From positions 124,001 to 188,000 of the forward strand of contig CAZSWV010000003.1 of the NCBI GenBank assembly GCA_964611295.1: 64,000 nucleotides of DNA. Direction: 5' to 3'. Under the pieces are notes generated by a model. That model saw only the letters and a list, made by a program, of their open reading frames with translations. It ran no database searches and was not told the origin of the DNA. The stretch comes from B73-G16 sp964611295. Its GTDB lineage: Bacteria; Desulfobacterota; B13-G15. Shown here in pieces: positions 44,601 to 50,872 of this stretch (its first letter is position 1; every line of letters begins with the position of its first letter). Both the position numbers and the translations under genes were made by a program.

Positions 44601-44635
44601 TTTCCAAGCTCGACGCCCTTTTAGGAGGCCTTTAG
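41621..44635 (+). CDS. hdrA: HdrA-like flavoprotein with two flavin modules (Cys form)
   Basis: Heterodisulfide-reductase-A-type electron-transfer flavoprotein, 1004 residues, longer than the ~650 of methanogen HdrA. Order: FAD module 1 (VLVVGGGIAGLQASLDLADS) with the Fe-S segment TNDCSICILSPKLVEC (Cys54, Cys57); a ferredoxin-like domain (CTGCGTCVEKCP, about 106); the HdrA domain IGVFICHCGVNIAGVV (about 455) with VVAACSPRTHEPLFQ; FAD module 2 (ALVVGGGLAGMQAALGFARA, about 590), lacking the Cys segment; and a C-terminal two-cluster ferredoxin (CAACLICVRACPYG and CRGCGNCAAVCP). ATG 41621 overlaps the preceding stop. Flavin-based electron bifurcation is the known HdrA role; here MvhD, MetV and MetF follow. 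Confidence 0.92.
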   Translation: MASGAVLVVGGGIAGLQASLDLADSGFKVYLLEESPSLGGRMAQLDKTFPTNDCSICILSPKLVECGRHPHVELLTYSELLSLQGGPGEFKAKVLKKPRSIREELCTGCGTCVEKCPTKVPSEFDQGRGKRKAIYIPYPQAIPRIPVIDREVCTFFLKGKCRTCEKVCPAGAIDYGQTPLELELEVGAVILAMGYEVLDQDLRLYGYGHLPDVVTSLEFERFLSASGPTGGEVLRPSDGAHPKKVAWVQCVGSRNHQKQRGYCSSVCCMYAIKQAIIAKEHSPGLEAAIFYIDIRAFGKGFDSYYERARSEGIRFVRSLVSKVEGGPEGKGVFLHYVDEGGRFFKEGFDLLVLSVGLKPSESALFTLERLGISVGPYGFLQGVTEEVLSTSRPGVFVCGVLESPKDIPESVCQASGAAALASSLISPMRWKEVKGKVLPPEREVEGEPPRIGVFICHCGVNIAGVVDVQEVAESLKGIPDVVHVETSLFTCAENTQRRIKEVIQQMGLNRVVVAACSPRTHEPLFQQTLREAGLNPYLFEMANIRDQCSWVHMKDKARATEKAKDLVAMAVKAARALRPLKKERVPVKKRALVVGGGLAGMQAALGFARAGFEAVLVEREAELGGNLKRVRWTLTGKDPQRVLEDLKEKVSRDPRIQVVLNAQVVDHEGFQGNFQTGVVIAPTMAYMRFEHGVAVLATGAEELKPKEYAYGQDPRVMTQLEFEEALWKGDPQVLGANAVVMVQCVGSRNQERPYCSRICCQMAVKNALKFKELNPKGEVYVLYRDIRTYGLLETYYRLCREKGVAFLRYEPERPPLVEPLLDGLSVEVWEAVLRRSLRLKADLLVLSTALVPLENEELAALFRVPRTLEGFYQEAHMKLRPVETATPGIFICGLAHWPKLMEESMAQALAVVSRASTILSRDHLEVGGVVARVNPDLCAACLICVRACPYGVPYIDEEGRSVIDPARCRGCGNCAAVCPQKAIELDGFRDEQVLSKLDALLGGL

Positions 44636-45061
44636 ATGGAGTTTGAGCCTTTGATTGTGGGTTTTTGTTGCGAGTACTGAGCCTACACGGCAGCGGACCT
44701 GGCAGGTTCGATGAGGCTTGAGTGTTCCCCTTATGTGAGGCTCATAAGGGTCCCGTGCAGCGGCAGGGTGGATTCCCTTTACCTCATCAAGGCCTTTGAA
44801 AAAGGAGCGGATGGGGTCTTTGTAGCCGGCTGTCTCGAGGGGGAGTGTCACTTCTTGGTCGGTAACCTTCAGGCCAAAAGGAGGGTCCAGTACGTGAGGA
44901 AGGTTTTACAAGCCATGGGGATAAACCCTGAGAGGCTCCAGATGTACAACCTCTCGGCTGCTATGGGTTCGAGGTTCTCCGAGATCACTTGGGAGATGAC
45001 CGAGAAGGTAAAGGCCCTTGGCCCAAGTCCAGTCAAGCTCGGCAAGGGCAAGGAGGTCTGA
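44636..45061 (+). CDS. mvhD: MvhD-like delta subunit, selenoprotein with in-frame UGA
   Basis: Read from ATG 44636 through TGA 44678-44680 as selenocysteine, this is a 141-residue MvhD/VhuD/FrhD-type [2Fe-2S] protein. The N-terminus reads GFCCEY-U-AYTAADLAG, giving a CxxU where most homologues have CxxC. It continues MRLECSPYVRLIRVPCSGRV, the family core, plus GADGVFVAGCLEGECHF. Without recoding, the protein would start at 44711 and lose its first cluster ligands. ATG 44636 starts one base after the hdrA stop, so translation is coupled. A SECIS-like hairpin follows the TGA. MvhD passes electrons between a donor (hydrogenase or other) and HdrA; no hydrogenase gene is in this operon. Confidence 0.9.
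44681..44718 (+). promoter_or_regulatory. Bacterial SECIS hairpin of mvhD (set A)
   Basis: Directly after TGA 44678-44680 an apical stem GGACC/GGTTC (44695-44699 with 44705-44709, one G-U pair) closes the loop TGGCA. An outer stem AGCCT/AGGCT (44680-44684 with 44714-44718) frames it. The loop starts about 20 bases after the UGA, inside the spacing expected for SelB recognition in bacteria. Confidence 0.65.
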
Positions 45062-45063
45062 AG

Positions 45064-45732
45064 ATGGTCGTTGCTGAACAGAAGCCCCTTGAAGAGCTCT
45101 TGGAGATGATAAGGCCATATGAGCGGATCATCCTTGTAGGCTGTAAAGGCTGTGTTGCCGTTTGCGCCGCAGGTGGTGAGAGGGAGGTGAGGTTTTTGGC
45201 CTCTGCCATAAGGACCCACAGGGGGACAGAGGGGCGTAAGATAGAGATAAGGGAGGTGACCCTGGAGAGGCAATGCGACCCCGAATACGTGGAACAGCTC
45301 CGGGGTTTTGCCTCTGATTACCAGGCCATGCTCTCCATAGCTTGTGGGGTAGGGGTTCAATTCCTGGCAGAGCGCTATAAACAAATCCCCGTCTTCCCAG
45401 GGGTGAACACCACCTTTGTGGGGGGTGCGGAGAAGCAAGGGGTTTGGGGCGAGAGGTGCCAATGTTGTGGGGACTGTGTCCTCCACTTGACAGGAGGCAT
45501 ATGTCCCATAACACGCTGCTCCAAATCGCTCCTGAACGGGCCATGCGGTGGTTCCTCCAATGGCAAATGCGAAGTAGATCCCTCGATACCCTGTGGCTGG
45601 CAGTTGATCTTGGACCGTTTGAAGGAATTGGGTCAGATGGAGCGGTATCTAGAGCTCATACCTCCTAAGGATTGGTCCAAGAGCCGTGACGGAGGGCCAA
45701 GGAAGGTCCAAAGGGAGGATTTGATGAGATGA
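45064..45732 (+). CDS. metV: MetV-like zinc/Fe-S partner of methylenetetrahydrofolate reductase (set A)
   Basis: A 222-residue MetV (methylene-THF reductase C-terminal-like) protein. ATG 45064 follows AAGGAGG; the frame upstream belongs to mvhD. Cys clusters are GCKGCVAVCAAGG (about 29-41) and CQCCGDCVLHLTGGICPITR...GPCGGS near residue 140-175, which bind Fe-S clusters and probably Zn. In acetogens such as Moorella, MetV forms a core with MetF and associates with HdrABC-MvhD. Here the order hdrA-mvhD-metV-metF repeats that linkage, without hdrB or hdrC. Confidence 0.9.
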   Translation: MVVAEQKPLEELLEMIRPYERIILVGCKGCVAVCAAGGEREVRFLASAIRTHRGTEGRKIEIREVTLERQCDPEYVEQLRGFASDYQAMLSIACGVGVQFLAERYKQIPVFPGVNTTFVGGAEKQGVWGERCQCCGDCVLHLTGGICPITRCSKSLLNGPCGGSSNGKCEVDPSIPCGWQLILDRLKELGQMERYLELIPPKDWSKSRDGGPRKVQREDLMR

Positions 45733-46661
45733 ACGACTACAAGAGCCAAAGCCGTCTGGAGAGGGTTTTGAAGGCCGGCTATTTCGCCGTAACAGGCGAA
45801 TGCGGACCGCCCCGGGGGGCTGATCCGGAGGCCATAAGGAAGAAAGGGGAACTCCTTATAGGGTGTGTCGATGCGGTGAACGTCACCGACTGTCAGACGG
45901 CGGTGGTTCGCATGTCAAGTCTTGCCTCCTGTCTTATCCTCAAGGAGATGGGGTTTGACCCCATATTGCAGATGGTCACCAGGGACCGGAACCGCATAGC
46001 TATACAGAGCGATGTCCTCGGGGCCGCGGCCTTGGGCATAAACAACATCCTCTGTCTGACCGGAGACCACCAGAAGGCTGGCGACCACCCCCAAGCCAAA
46101 AACGTCTTCGACCTGGACAGCATCCAGATGGTGCAGGCCATAAAGAGGATGAGGGACGAAGGGAGGTTCATAAACGGTGAAGAGCTCACCGTCAGGCCCC
46201 GTCTCTTCATAGGGGCGGCCGAAAACCCCTTTGCGGACCCCTTTGAGATAAGACACTTGAGGTTGGCCAAGAAAGTAGCTGCAGGGGCCGACTTCATCCA
46301 GACCCAGTGCATCTTTAACGTCAAGCGGTTCAGGGAATGGATGAAGAGGGTGGTGGACCTTGGGCTCCACGAAAAGGTCTACATCCTTGCGGGCATCACA
46401 CCCCTTAAGTCCGTGGGCATGGCCCGTTACATGAAGACCCAGGTCCCAGGAATGGACGTCCCAGATGAGCTCATCGAGAGGCTTAAGGGGGTACCTAAGG
46501 AGAAACAGGGGGAAGAAGGGATAAAGATAGCCATAGAGATCATACAAGAGATACGGGAAATCGAAGGGGTACACGGCGTCCACATCATGGCCATCGAGTG
46601 GGAGGAAAAGGTGAAGGAGATAGTAGAGGGGGCGGGGCTTTTGCCTCGTCCTCAAATTTAA
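45729..46661 (+). CDS. metF: 5,10-methylenetetrahydrofolate reductase MetF (set A)
   Basis: TIM-barrel flavoprotein interconverting methylene- and methyl-tetrahydrofolate in the methyl branch of the Wood-Ljungdahl pathway, 310 residues. Conserved positions are present: GECGPPRGAD with the catalytic Glu, VDAVNVTDCQTAVVRMS, TRDRNRIAIQSDVLGAAALG, CLTGDHQKAGDHPQAK and FIQTQCIFNVKRF. The Met start overlaps the metV stop. Located after metV, it is likely the true catalytic subunit, with the first gene of the operon a paralogue. Confidence 0.94.
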   Translation: MNDYKSQSRLERVLKAGYFAVTGECGPPRGADPEAIRKKGELLIGCVDAVNVTDCQTAVVRMSSLASCLILKEMGFDPILQMVTRDRNRIAIQSDVLGAAALGINNILCLTGDHQKAGDHPQAKNVFDLDSIQMVQAIKRMRDEGRFINGEELTVRPRLFIGAAENPFADPFEIRHLRLAKKVAAGADFIQTQCIFNVKRFREWMKRVVDLGLHEKVYILAGITPLKSVGMARYMKTQVPGMDVPDELIERLKGVPKEKQGEEGIKIAIEIIQEIREIEGVHGVHIMAIEWEEKVKEIVEGAGLLPRPQI

Positions 46662-46676
46662 AGGGGAGGTGCATCC

Positions 46677-47063
46677 ATGGCTAAGGTCTTTTTGGTGGAC
46701 GACGATCCGGATTTCGTGGAGGCCACAGCTGTCATCTTGGAATCAAAGGGGCATGAGGTCATAAAGCTTTACGACGGCGACGAATGCCTGGAGAAACTGA
46801 AAGAGGTAACCCCTGACCTCATTGTGCTCGACGTCATGATGCCGAGGCTTGACGGCTATAAGGTCTGTAAGATCCTCAAAGGAGACCCCAAATACGAGAA
46901 GATCCCCGTGTTGCTCCTCACTGCAGTTGCAGCCAACATCCCTACCACCCGCTATACACAGCTTCAGGGGATGGAGACCGAGGCCGATGATTACGTGGAT
47001 AAGCCCGTCGAGCCCGAGGAACTCGTCAGGCGCGTGGAGATCCTTTTGAAGAGGGCCTCCTGA
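46677..47063 (+). CDS. Single-domain response regulator
   Basis: A 128-residue stand-alone receiver domain behind GGGGAGG. The acidic pocket is VDDDPDF (Asp8-10), the phosphoacceptor is Asp52 in LIVLDVMMPRLDG, and the conserved Lys is in DYVDKPVEPEEL. No output domain is present, so it must pass phosphate or bind a partner, as in phosphorelays or CheY-like control. It is 15 bases after metF and four bases before the hybrid kinase, apparently in the same operon. Confidence 0.9.
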   Translation: MAKVFLVDDDPDFVEATAVILESKGHEVIKLYDGDECLEKLKEVTPDLIVLDVMMPRLDGYKVCKILKGDPKYEKIPVLLLTAVAANIPTTRYTQLQGMETEADDYVDKPVEPEELVRRVEILLKRAS

Positions 47064-47066
47064 GAG

Positions 47067-48569
47067 GTGAAGGAGCATAAGGGAAAGGTCTTGGTGATAG
47101 ACGACGAGGCCGCAATAAGGGAGGGCTGTGAGAGGGTCCTCTCCAAGGAGGGATGGGAGGTCCTTCTGGCCTCGGACGGATACGAAGGTCTGAGGTTTGC
47201 CGAGACCTTGCGAGGGGAGTTAGAGGTAGTACTGCTTGACCTTAAGATGCCGGGCATAAGTGGGATGGAGGTTTTGGAAAGGCTTCTAATGACGGATCCG
47301 AAGGTACCGGTGATCGTGATCACAGGTTATGCGACCGTAGATGCGGCCGTAGAAGCCATGAAAAAGGGCGCCTACGATTTCATCCCCAAGCCCTTCACCT
47401 CAGACCAGTTAAGGCTTGTGGTCCAAAGGGCAGCTGAGAAGTTCCGACTGGAACGCGAGGCCGAGAGGCTAAGGCTTGAAGCTGCAAGGACCTTAAGGGA
47501 TATAGCCAGGGAGAAGGGGAGGCTCTTTACCGTGATAGAGTGTATGGCGGATGGGGTCCTGGTGACAGACGACCAGGGAAGGATAGCCCTCTTTAACCCT
47601 GCTGCCTCAAGGCTTCTCGGCTTGGGTCAAGAGGAGGAGTTGCTTGGGCGAAGGCTTGAAGAAGTGGTTTCATCAGAAGAGCTCAAGATCGCCGTCCAGG
47701 AGGCCTTGGCCGAAGAGGGGTATAAGGTCTTCACACAGGAGTTCCGCTTAAGGGACCGCTTGATCCGTGCCCATACTGCCCCTGTAAAGGGCGAAGACAG
47801 GTCAAACATGGGCACTGTTACCGTCTTGGAGGACCTCTCCTATTTATTGGAACTGGATAGGATGAAGGGGGAGTTTATAGCCATGGTCTCCCACGAGCTA
47901 CGTTCCCCTGTGGCGGCCATAGAGCAGATATTAGGGGCGGTCCTACTGAAAGAGGACCTTGGAGAGAGGGACAGGCGTCTGTTGGAACGAGCGAGGGAGA
48001 GGGCCAGGGGTTTGATAGAGCTGGTCAATAAGCTCTTGGAGCTCTCGAGGATCGAGGCAGGCATGGCTGTCCAGAGGCGCGAGCTAATACAAGTAGAGGA
48101 GGTGGTTCAGAAGGTCGTAGAGTTAATGGCCCCCCAGGCACTGGCAAAGGGGCTTGAGCTCAACTTAGAGCTTAAGGCTTCTTTTCCGCCGGTTTTGGGA
48201 GATCCACAGGGATTAGAGGGCGTTTTTACAAATCTCCTTTCCAACGCCATAAAGTACACCCCTAAAGGGGGGAAGGTCATGGTAACCATGGGCCTTGAGG
48301 GGGAGTACGTCAAGGTGTCTGTCTCGGACACAGGCGTAGGTATACCTAAGGAGGAACTGCCTAGGATCTTCGATAAGTTCTACCGCATACGGACAACCCA
48401 GACCAGGGAGATCACGGGGACGGGTTTGGGCCTGGCCATAGTCAAGGGGATCGTGGAGGCCCACCTTGGCCGCATAGAGGTTCAAAGCGAGCCAGGAAAG
48501 GGCAGTACCTTTACCGTCTTTTTGCCCAGGTCCAAGGTGGTCCTCCCCTATGGCGTCAGCAGATCCTAG
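47067..48569 (+). CDS. Hybrid sensor histidine kinase (receiver-PAS-HisKA-HATPase)
   Basis: A 500-residue soluble kinase starting at a GTG. It has an N-terminal receiver (phosphoacceptor Asp58 in VVLLDLKMPGISG, Lys in YDFIPKPFTSDQL), then a PAS domain (about 150-255), HisKA with SHELRSPVAAIEQILG, and HATPase with FTNLLSNAIKYTPKGG, DTGVGIPKEELPRIFDKFYR and GTGLGLAIVKGIVEAH. The N-terminal receiver is NtrC-like but no AAA+ or DNA-binding domain follows. It ends 14 bases inside the convergent hypE gene. Together with the receiver protein upstream, it probably controls or senses the C1/electron-transfer system. Confidence 0.9.
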   Translation: MKEHKGKVLVIDDEAAIREGCERVLSKEGWEVLLASDGYEGLRFAETLRGELEVVLLDLKMPGISGMEVLERLLMTDPKVPVIVITGYATVDAAVEAMKKGAYDFIPKPFTSDQLRLVVQRAAEKFRLEREAERLRLEAARTLRDIAREKGRLFTVIECMADGVLVTDDQGRIALFNPAASRLLGLGQEEELLGRRLEEVVSSEELKIAVQEALAEEGYKVFTQEFRLRDRLIRAHTAPVKGEDRSNMGTVTVLEDLSYLLELDRMKGEFIAMVSHELRSPVAAIEQILGAVLLKEDLGERDRRLLERARERARGLIELVNKLLELSRIEAGMAVQRRELIQVEEVVQKVVELMAPQALAKGLELNLELKASFPPVLGDPQGLEGVFTNLLSNAIKYTPKGGKVMVTMGLEGEYVKVSVSDTGVGIPKEELPRIFDKFYRIRTTQTREITGTGLGLAIVKGIVEAHLGRIEVQSEPGKGSTFTVFLPRSKVVLPYGVSRS

Positions 48570-49566
48570 GAAACTGCCTTCCTGTCAAGGGTTCAAGGAG
48601 GCGATGGCCACCTACGCGGGTCCTGAGGAGGACTGTACCGGGGTTTTCTGCGGTTGCGCGCCCTATTATGGAAGCCTCCTTTCCCAAAGGATGGGACCTC
48701 AACACCTCAAGGGCCCTTTCGGCATCCCTCTCAGGCACAAAGGCCAAGAACTTCCCCTCAGAGGCGAGGTAATAAGGGTCGTATCCCAATAGTTCACAGA
48801 TGCCCTTGACCTCCGGCCTCACCGGGACCTTCCCTTCCTCAACCACCACCCCTATCTGGGACCCCTGGGCGATCTCCCAAAGGGCGGTGGCCAATCCCCC
48901 TCGTGTTGGATCCCTCATGGCGTGTACTTCCACCTGGGCTTCAAAGAGCTCCTGGACTAGTTCCCACAAAGGAGCGCAGTCCGAGAGGACAGGGGCTTCG
49001 AGGGAGAACTCCCCCCTTGCCAAAAGCACGGCCACCTCATGGTCCCCTATGGGGCCGCTTAAGAGGACCACGTCCCCTGGCCTTGCGTTTCTACCACTTG
49101 GGGAGGCACCGGGCCACAGCAGGCCTATGCCGGAAGAGGTCACGAATATACCGCTCCCTGCCCCCTTTTCCACCACTTTGGTATCGCCTGTGACGACTTG
49201 GACCTTGGCCCTTTCGGAGGCCTCTGCTACCGAACGGACGACCCTTTCGAGGGCCTCCATTTCAAACCCCTCCTCCAGGATAAAGGCCAGGGAAAGGGCC
49301 AGAGGCCTTGCACCCATCATGGCCAGGTCGTTAACGGTCCCGTATACCGAGAGCTTCCCGATGTCCCCACCGGGGAAAAAGGGTGGAGAGACCACATAGG
49401 AATCTGTGCTGAAGGCCAGACGGACCCCGTCAAGGGAAAGGACTGCCCCGTCGTCGAGGACCTCGAGGAGGGGATTCCCGTATGCAGGCAGGAAAAGCCC
49501 TTTTATCAGCTCGAGGCTTGCCCTACCACCTGCCCCGTGGGCCAGTAGGACCTTATCCCTGGCCAT
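48556..49566 (-). CDS. hypE: Hydrogenase expression/formation protein HypE
   Basis: Dehydrates the thiocarbamate on its own C-terminal Cys to thiocyanate, the source of the CN ligands of the [NiFe] centre. The product has 336 residues from ATG 49566 behind GGAGG; the frame open to 49842 lies over hypD and is rejected. PurM-type motifs are LLAHGAGGRASLELI, VLDDGAVL, FSTDSYVVSPPFFPGGDIG and DPTRGGLATALWEIA. It ends in PRIC, the required C-terminal Cys, which separates it from SelD. It is the last gene of the hyp operon and converges with the hybrid kinase. Confidence 0.95.
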   Translation of the reverse strand: MARDKVLLAHGAGGRASLELIKGLFLPAYGNPLLEVLDDGAVLSLDGVRLAFSTDSYVVSPPFFPGGDIGKLSVYGTVNDLAMMGARPLALSLAFILEEGFEMEALERVVRSVAEASERAKVQVVTGDTKVVEKGAGSGIFVTSSGIGLLWPGASPSGRNARPGDVVLLSGPIGDHEVAVLLARGEFSLEAPVLSDCAPLWELVQELFEAQVEVHAMRDPTRGGLATALWEIAQGSQIGVVVEEGKVPVRPEVKGICELLGYDPYYLASEGKFLAFVPERDAERALEVLRSHPLGKEASIIGRATAENPGTVLLRTRVGGHRLLEPLTGRQFPRIC

Positions 49567-50647
49567 CCTTACCTCCGTATTTGTAATAAGCGGCACAGCT
49601 TCCTTCCGAGGAGACCATACAGGGGCCGATGGGACTCGATGGGGTGCAAACCTTGCCGAAGAGCTTACATTGAGGAGGTTTTTTGAGCCCTTGTAAAACC
49701 TCCCCACAACTACAGCCCGCTGGTTCTGGGATGGGCTCCGGGGGCAAGAGGCCAAAGGCCCTTTCTGCGTCCCAAAGAGAGAAGCCTTTGCGCAACTTAA
49801 GGCCGCTCTGCGGGATGACCCCCAAGCCCCTCCACCTGGCATCGACCGCGCAGAACACCTCCTCTACCAAGGAACATGCCCTGAGGTTACCCTCGGGACG
49901 AACGGCCCTTCTGTATTGGATGAGGACCTGGGACAAACCCCTGCGCCTCTGTTCAAGTAGCATCCAAATGGACTCGAGGACATCCAGGGGCTCAAACCCT
50001 GTTATCACTGCAGGCAAGCGGAACTCACGGGCTATGAACCCATAGGGTTCCTTCCCTATTATTACGCTTACATGGCCGGGGAGGATGAAGCCATCAAGTA
50101 ACACCTTCCCCCCTTCGAGGAGGGCCCTTATGGCAGGGGGGATGAGCCTCTGGGCGCTGAGGACGAAGAAGTTCTTTACGGCCTGCCTTTTTGCTTCAAG
50201 GACAGTAGCAGCCACAGCTGGGGCAGTTGTCTCAAAACCTACAGCGAAGAAGACCACCCTTTTCTTGGGCTCCCTTAGGGCGATCTGGAGGGCATCAAGG
50301 GGGCTCAGGACGACCCTCACATCAGCCCCTTCTGCCTTGAGGTGTTCGAGGGACTTACCCCCTACGGGCACCTTCATAAGGTCACCGAAGGTTACGAGGG
50401 CCACATCCCCATTCAAGGCAAGTTCCATGGCCCTTTTGATCTCCTCAGGAGGTGTCACACAGACCGGACAACCAGGTCCTGAGATGAGGTCTATCTGAGG
50501 GGGCAACATGGCCTTTATGCCGGAGCGGAAGATAGAAACCGTATGGGTCCCGCAGACCTCCATAAAGCGCACAGGGCCCTTCAGTAGCCCCTTTATCCGT
50601 TCGAGGAGCTCCTTTGCCTCCTCGGGGTCCTCCCTTTTAAGCTCCAT
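49553..50647 (-). CDS. hypD: Hydrogenase maturation protein HypD
   Basis: Scaffold for the Fe(CN)2CO unit together with HypC, 364 residues from ATG 50647, which overlaps the hypC stop. The conserved Cys motifs are FMEVCGTHTVSIFRSG, SGPGCPVCVTP and the C-terminal Fe-S region with CSCGEVLQG, CKLFGKVCTP and GPCMVSSEGSCAAYY. An upstream TTG (50665) is possible but less likely. The order hypF-hypC-hypD-hypE is standard. Confidence 0.95.
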   Translation of the reverse strand: MELKREDPEEAKELLERIKGLLKGPVRFMEVCGTHTVSIFRSGIKAMLPPQIDLISGPGCPVCVTPPEEIKRAMELALNGDVALVTFGDLMKVPVGGKSLEHLKAEGADVRVVLSPLDALQIALREPKKRVVFFAVGFETTAPAVAATVLEAKRQAVKNFFVLSAQRLIPPAIRALLEGGKVLLDGFILPGHVSVIIGKEPYGFIAREFRLPAVITGFEPLDVLESIWMLLEQRRRGLSQVLIQYRRAVRPEGNLRACSLVEEVFCAVDARWRGLGVIPQSGLKLRKGFSLWDAERAFGLLPPEPIPEPAGCSCGEVLQGLKKPPQCKLFGKVCTPSSPIGPCMVSSEGSCAAYYKYGGKDGQG

Positions 50648-50870
50648 CGGCAGCCTCTTCTCCAAAGAACTCCTCGAAGAGCTTAATGGTCTCCTGGGCT
50701 TCTTGTTGTTCGAGCTTTGTGATCACGAAACCCACGTGAACCAAGACGTAGTCCCCTTCCTTCACCTCTGGCACAAGCAAAAGGCTTGCCTTTTTCCTTA
50801 CCCCCCAGAAATCTACCTCTGCCACCTCCCCCTCTACTCTTACGACCTTGCCCGGTATCCCAAGGCACAT
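50637..50870 (-). CDS. hypC: Hydrogenase maturation chaperone HypC
   Basis: Small chaperone, 77 residues, beginning MCLGIPGKVV with the essential Cys2 that binds the iron unit with HypD and delivers it to the large subunit. The OB-like core includes DYVLVHVGFVITKL, as in HypC/HupF. The C-terminus carries an acidic helical tail (EEFFGEEAADG). It is tightly packed between hypF and hypD. Confidence 0.95.
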   Translation of the reverse strand: MCLGIPGKVVRVEGEVAEVDFWGVRKKASLLLVPEVKEGDYVLVHVGFVITKLEQQEAQETIKLFEEFFGEEAADGA

Positions 50871-50872
50871 CT

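Noticed and set aside
48556..49566. HypE as SelD (selenophosphate synthetase), given the selenoproteins nearby
   Set aside because: It ends in PRIC, lies behind hypD, and lacks the SelD N-terminal Cys/Sec-Lys motif.
49567..49842. N-terminal extension of HypE by 92 residues
   Set aside because: It lies entirely within hypD, looks like out-of-frame sequence, and ATG 49566 has GGAGG at the right distance.
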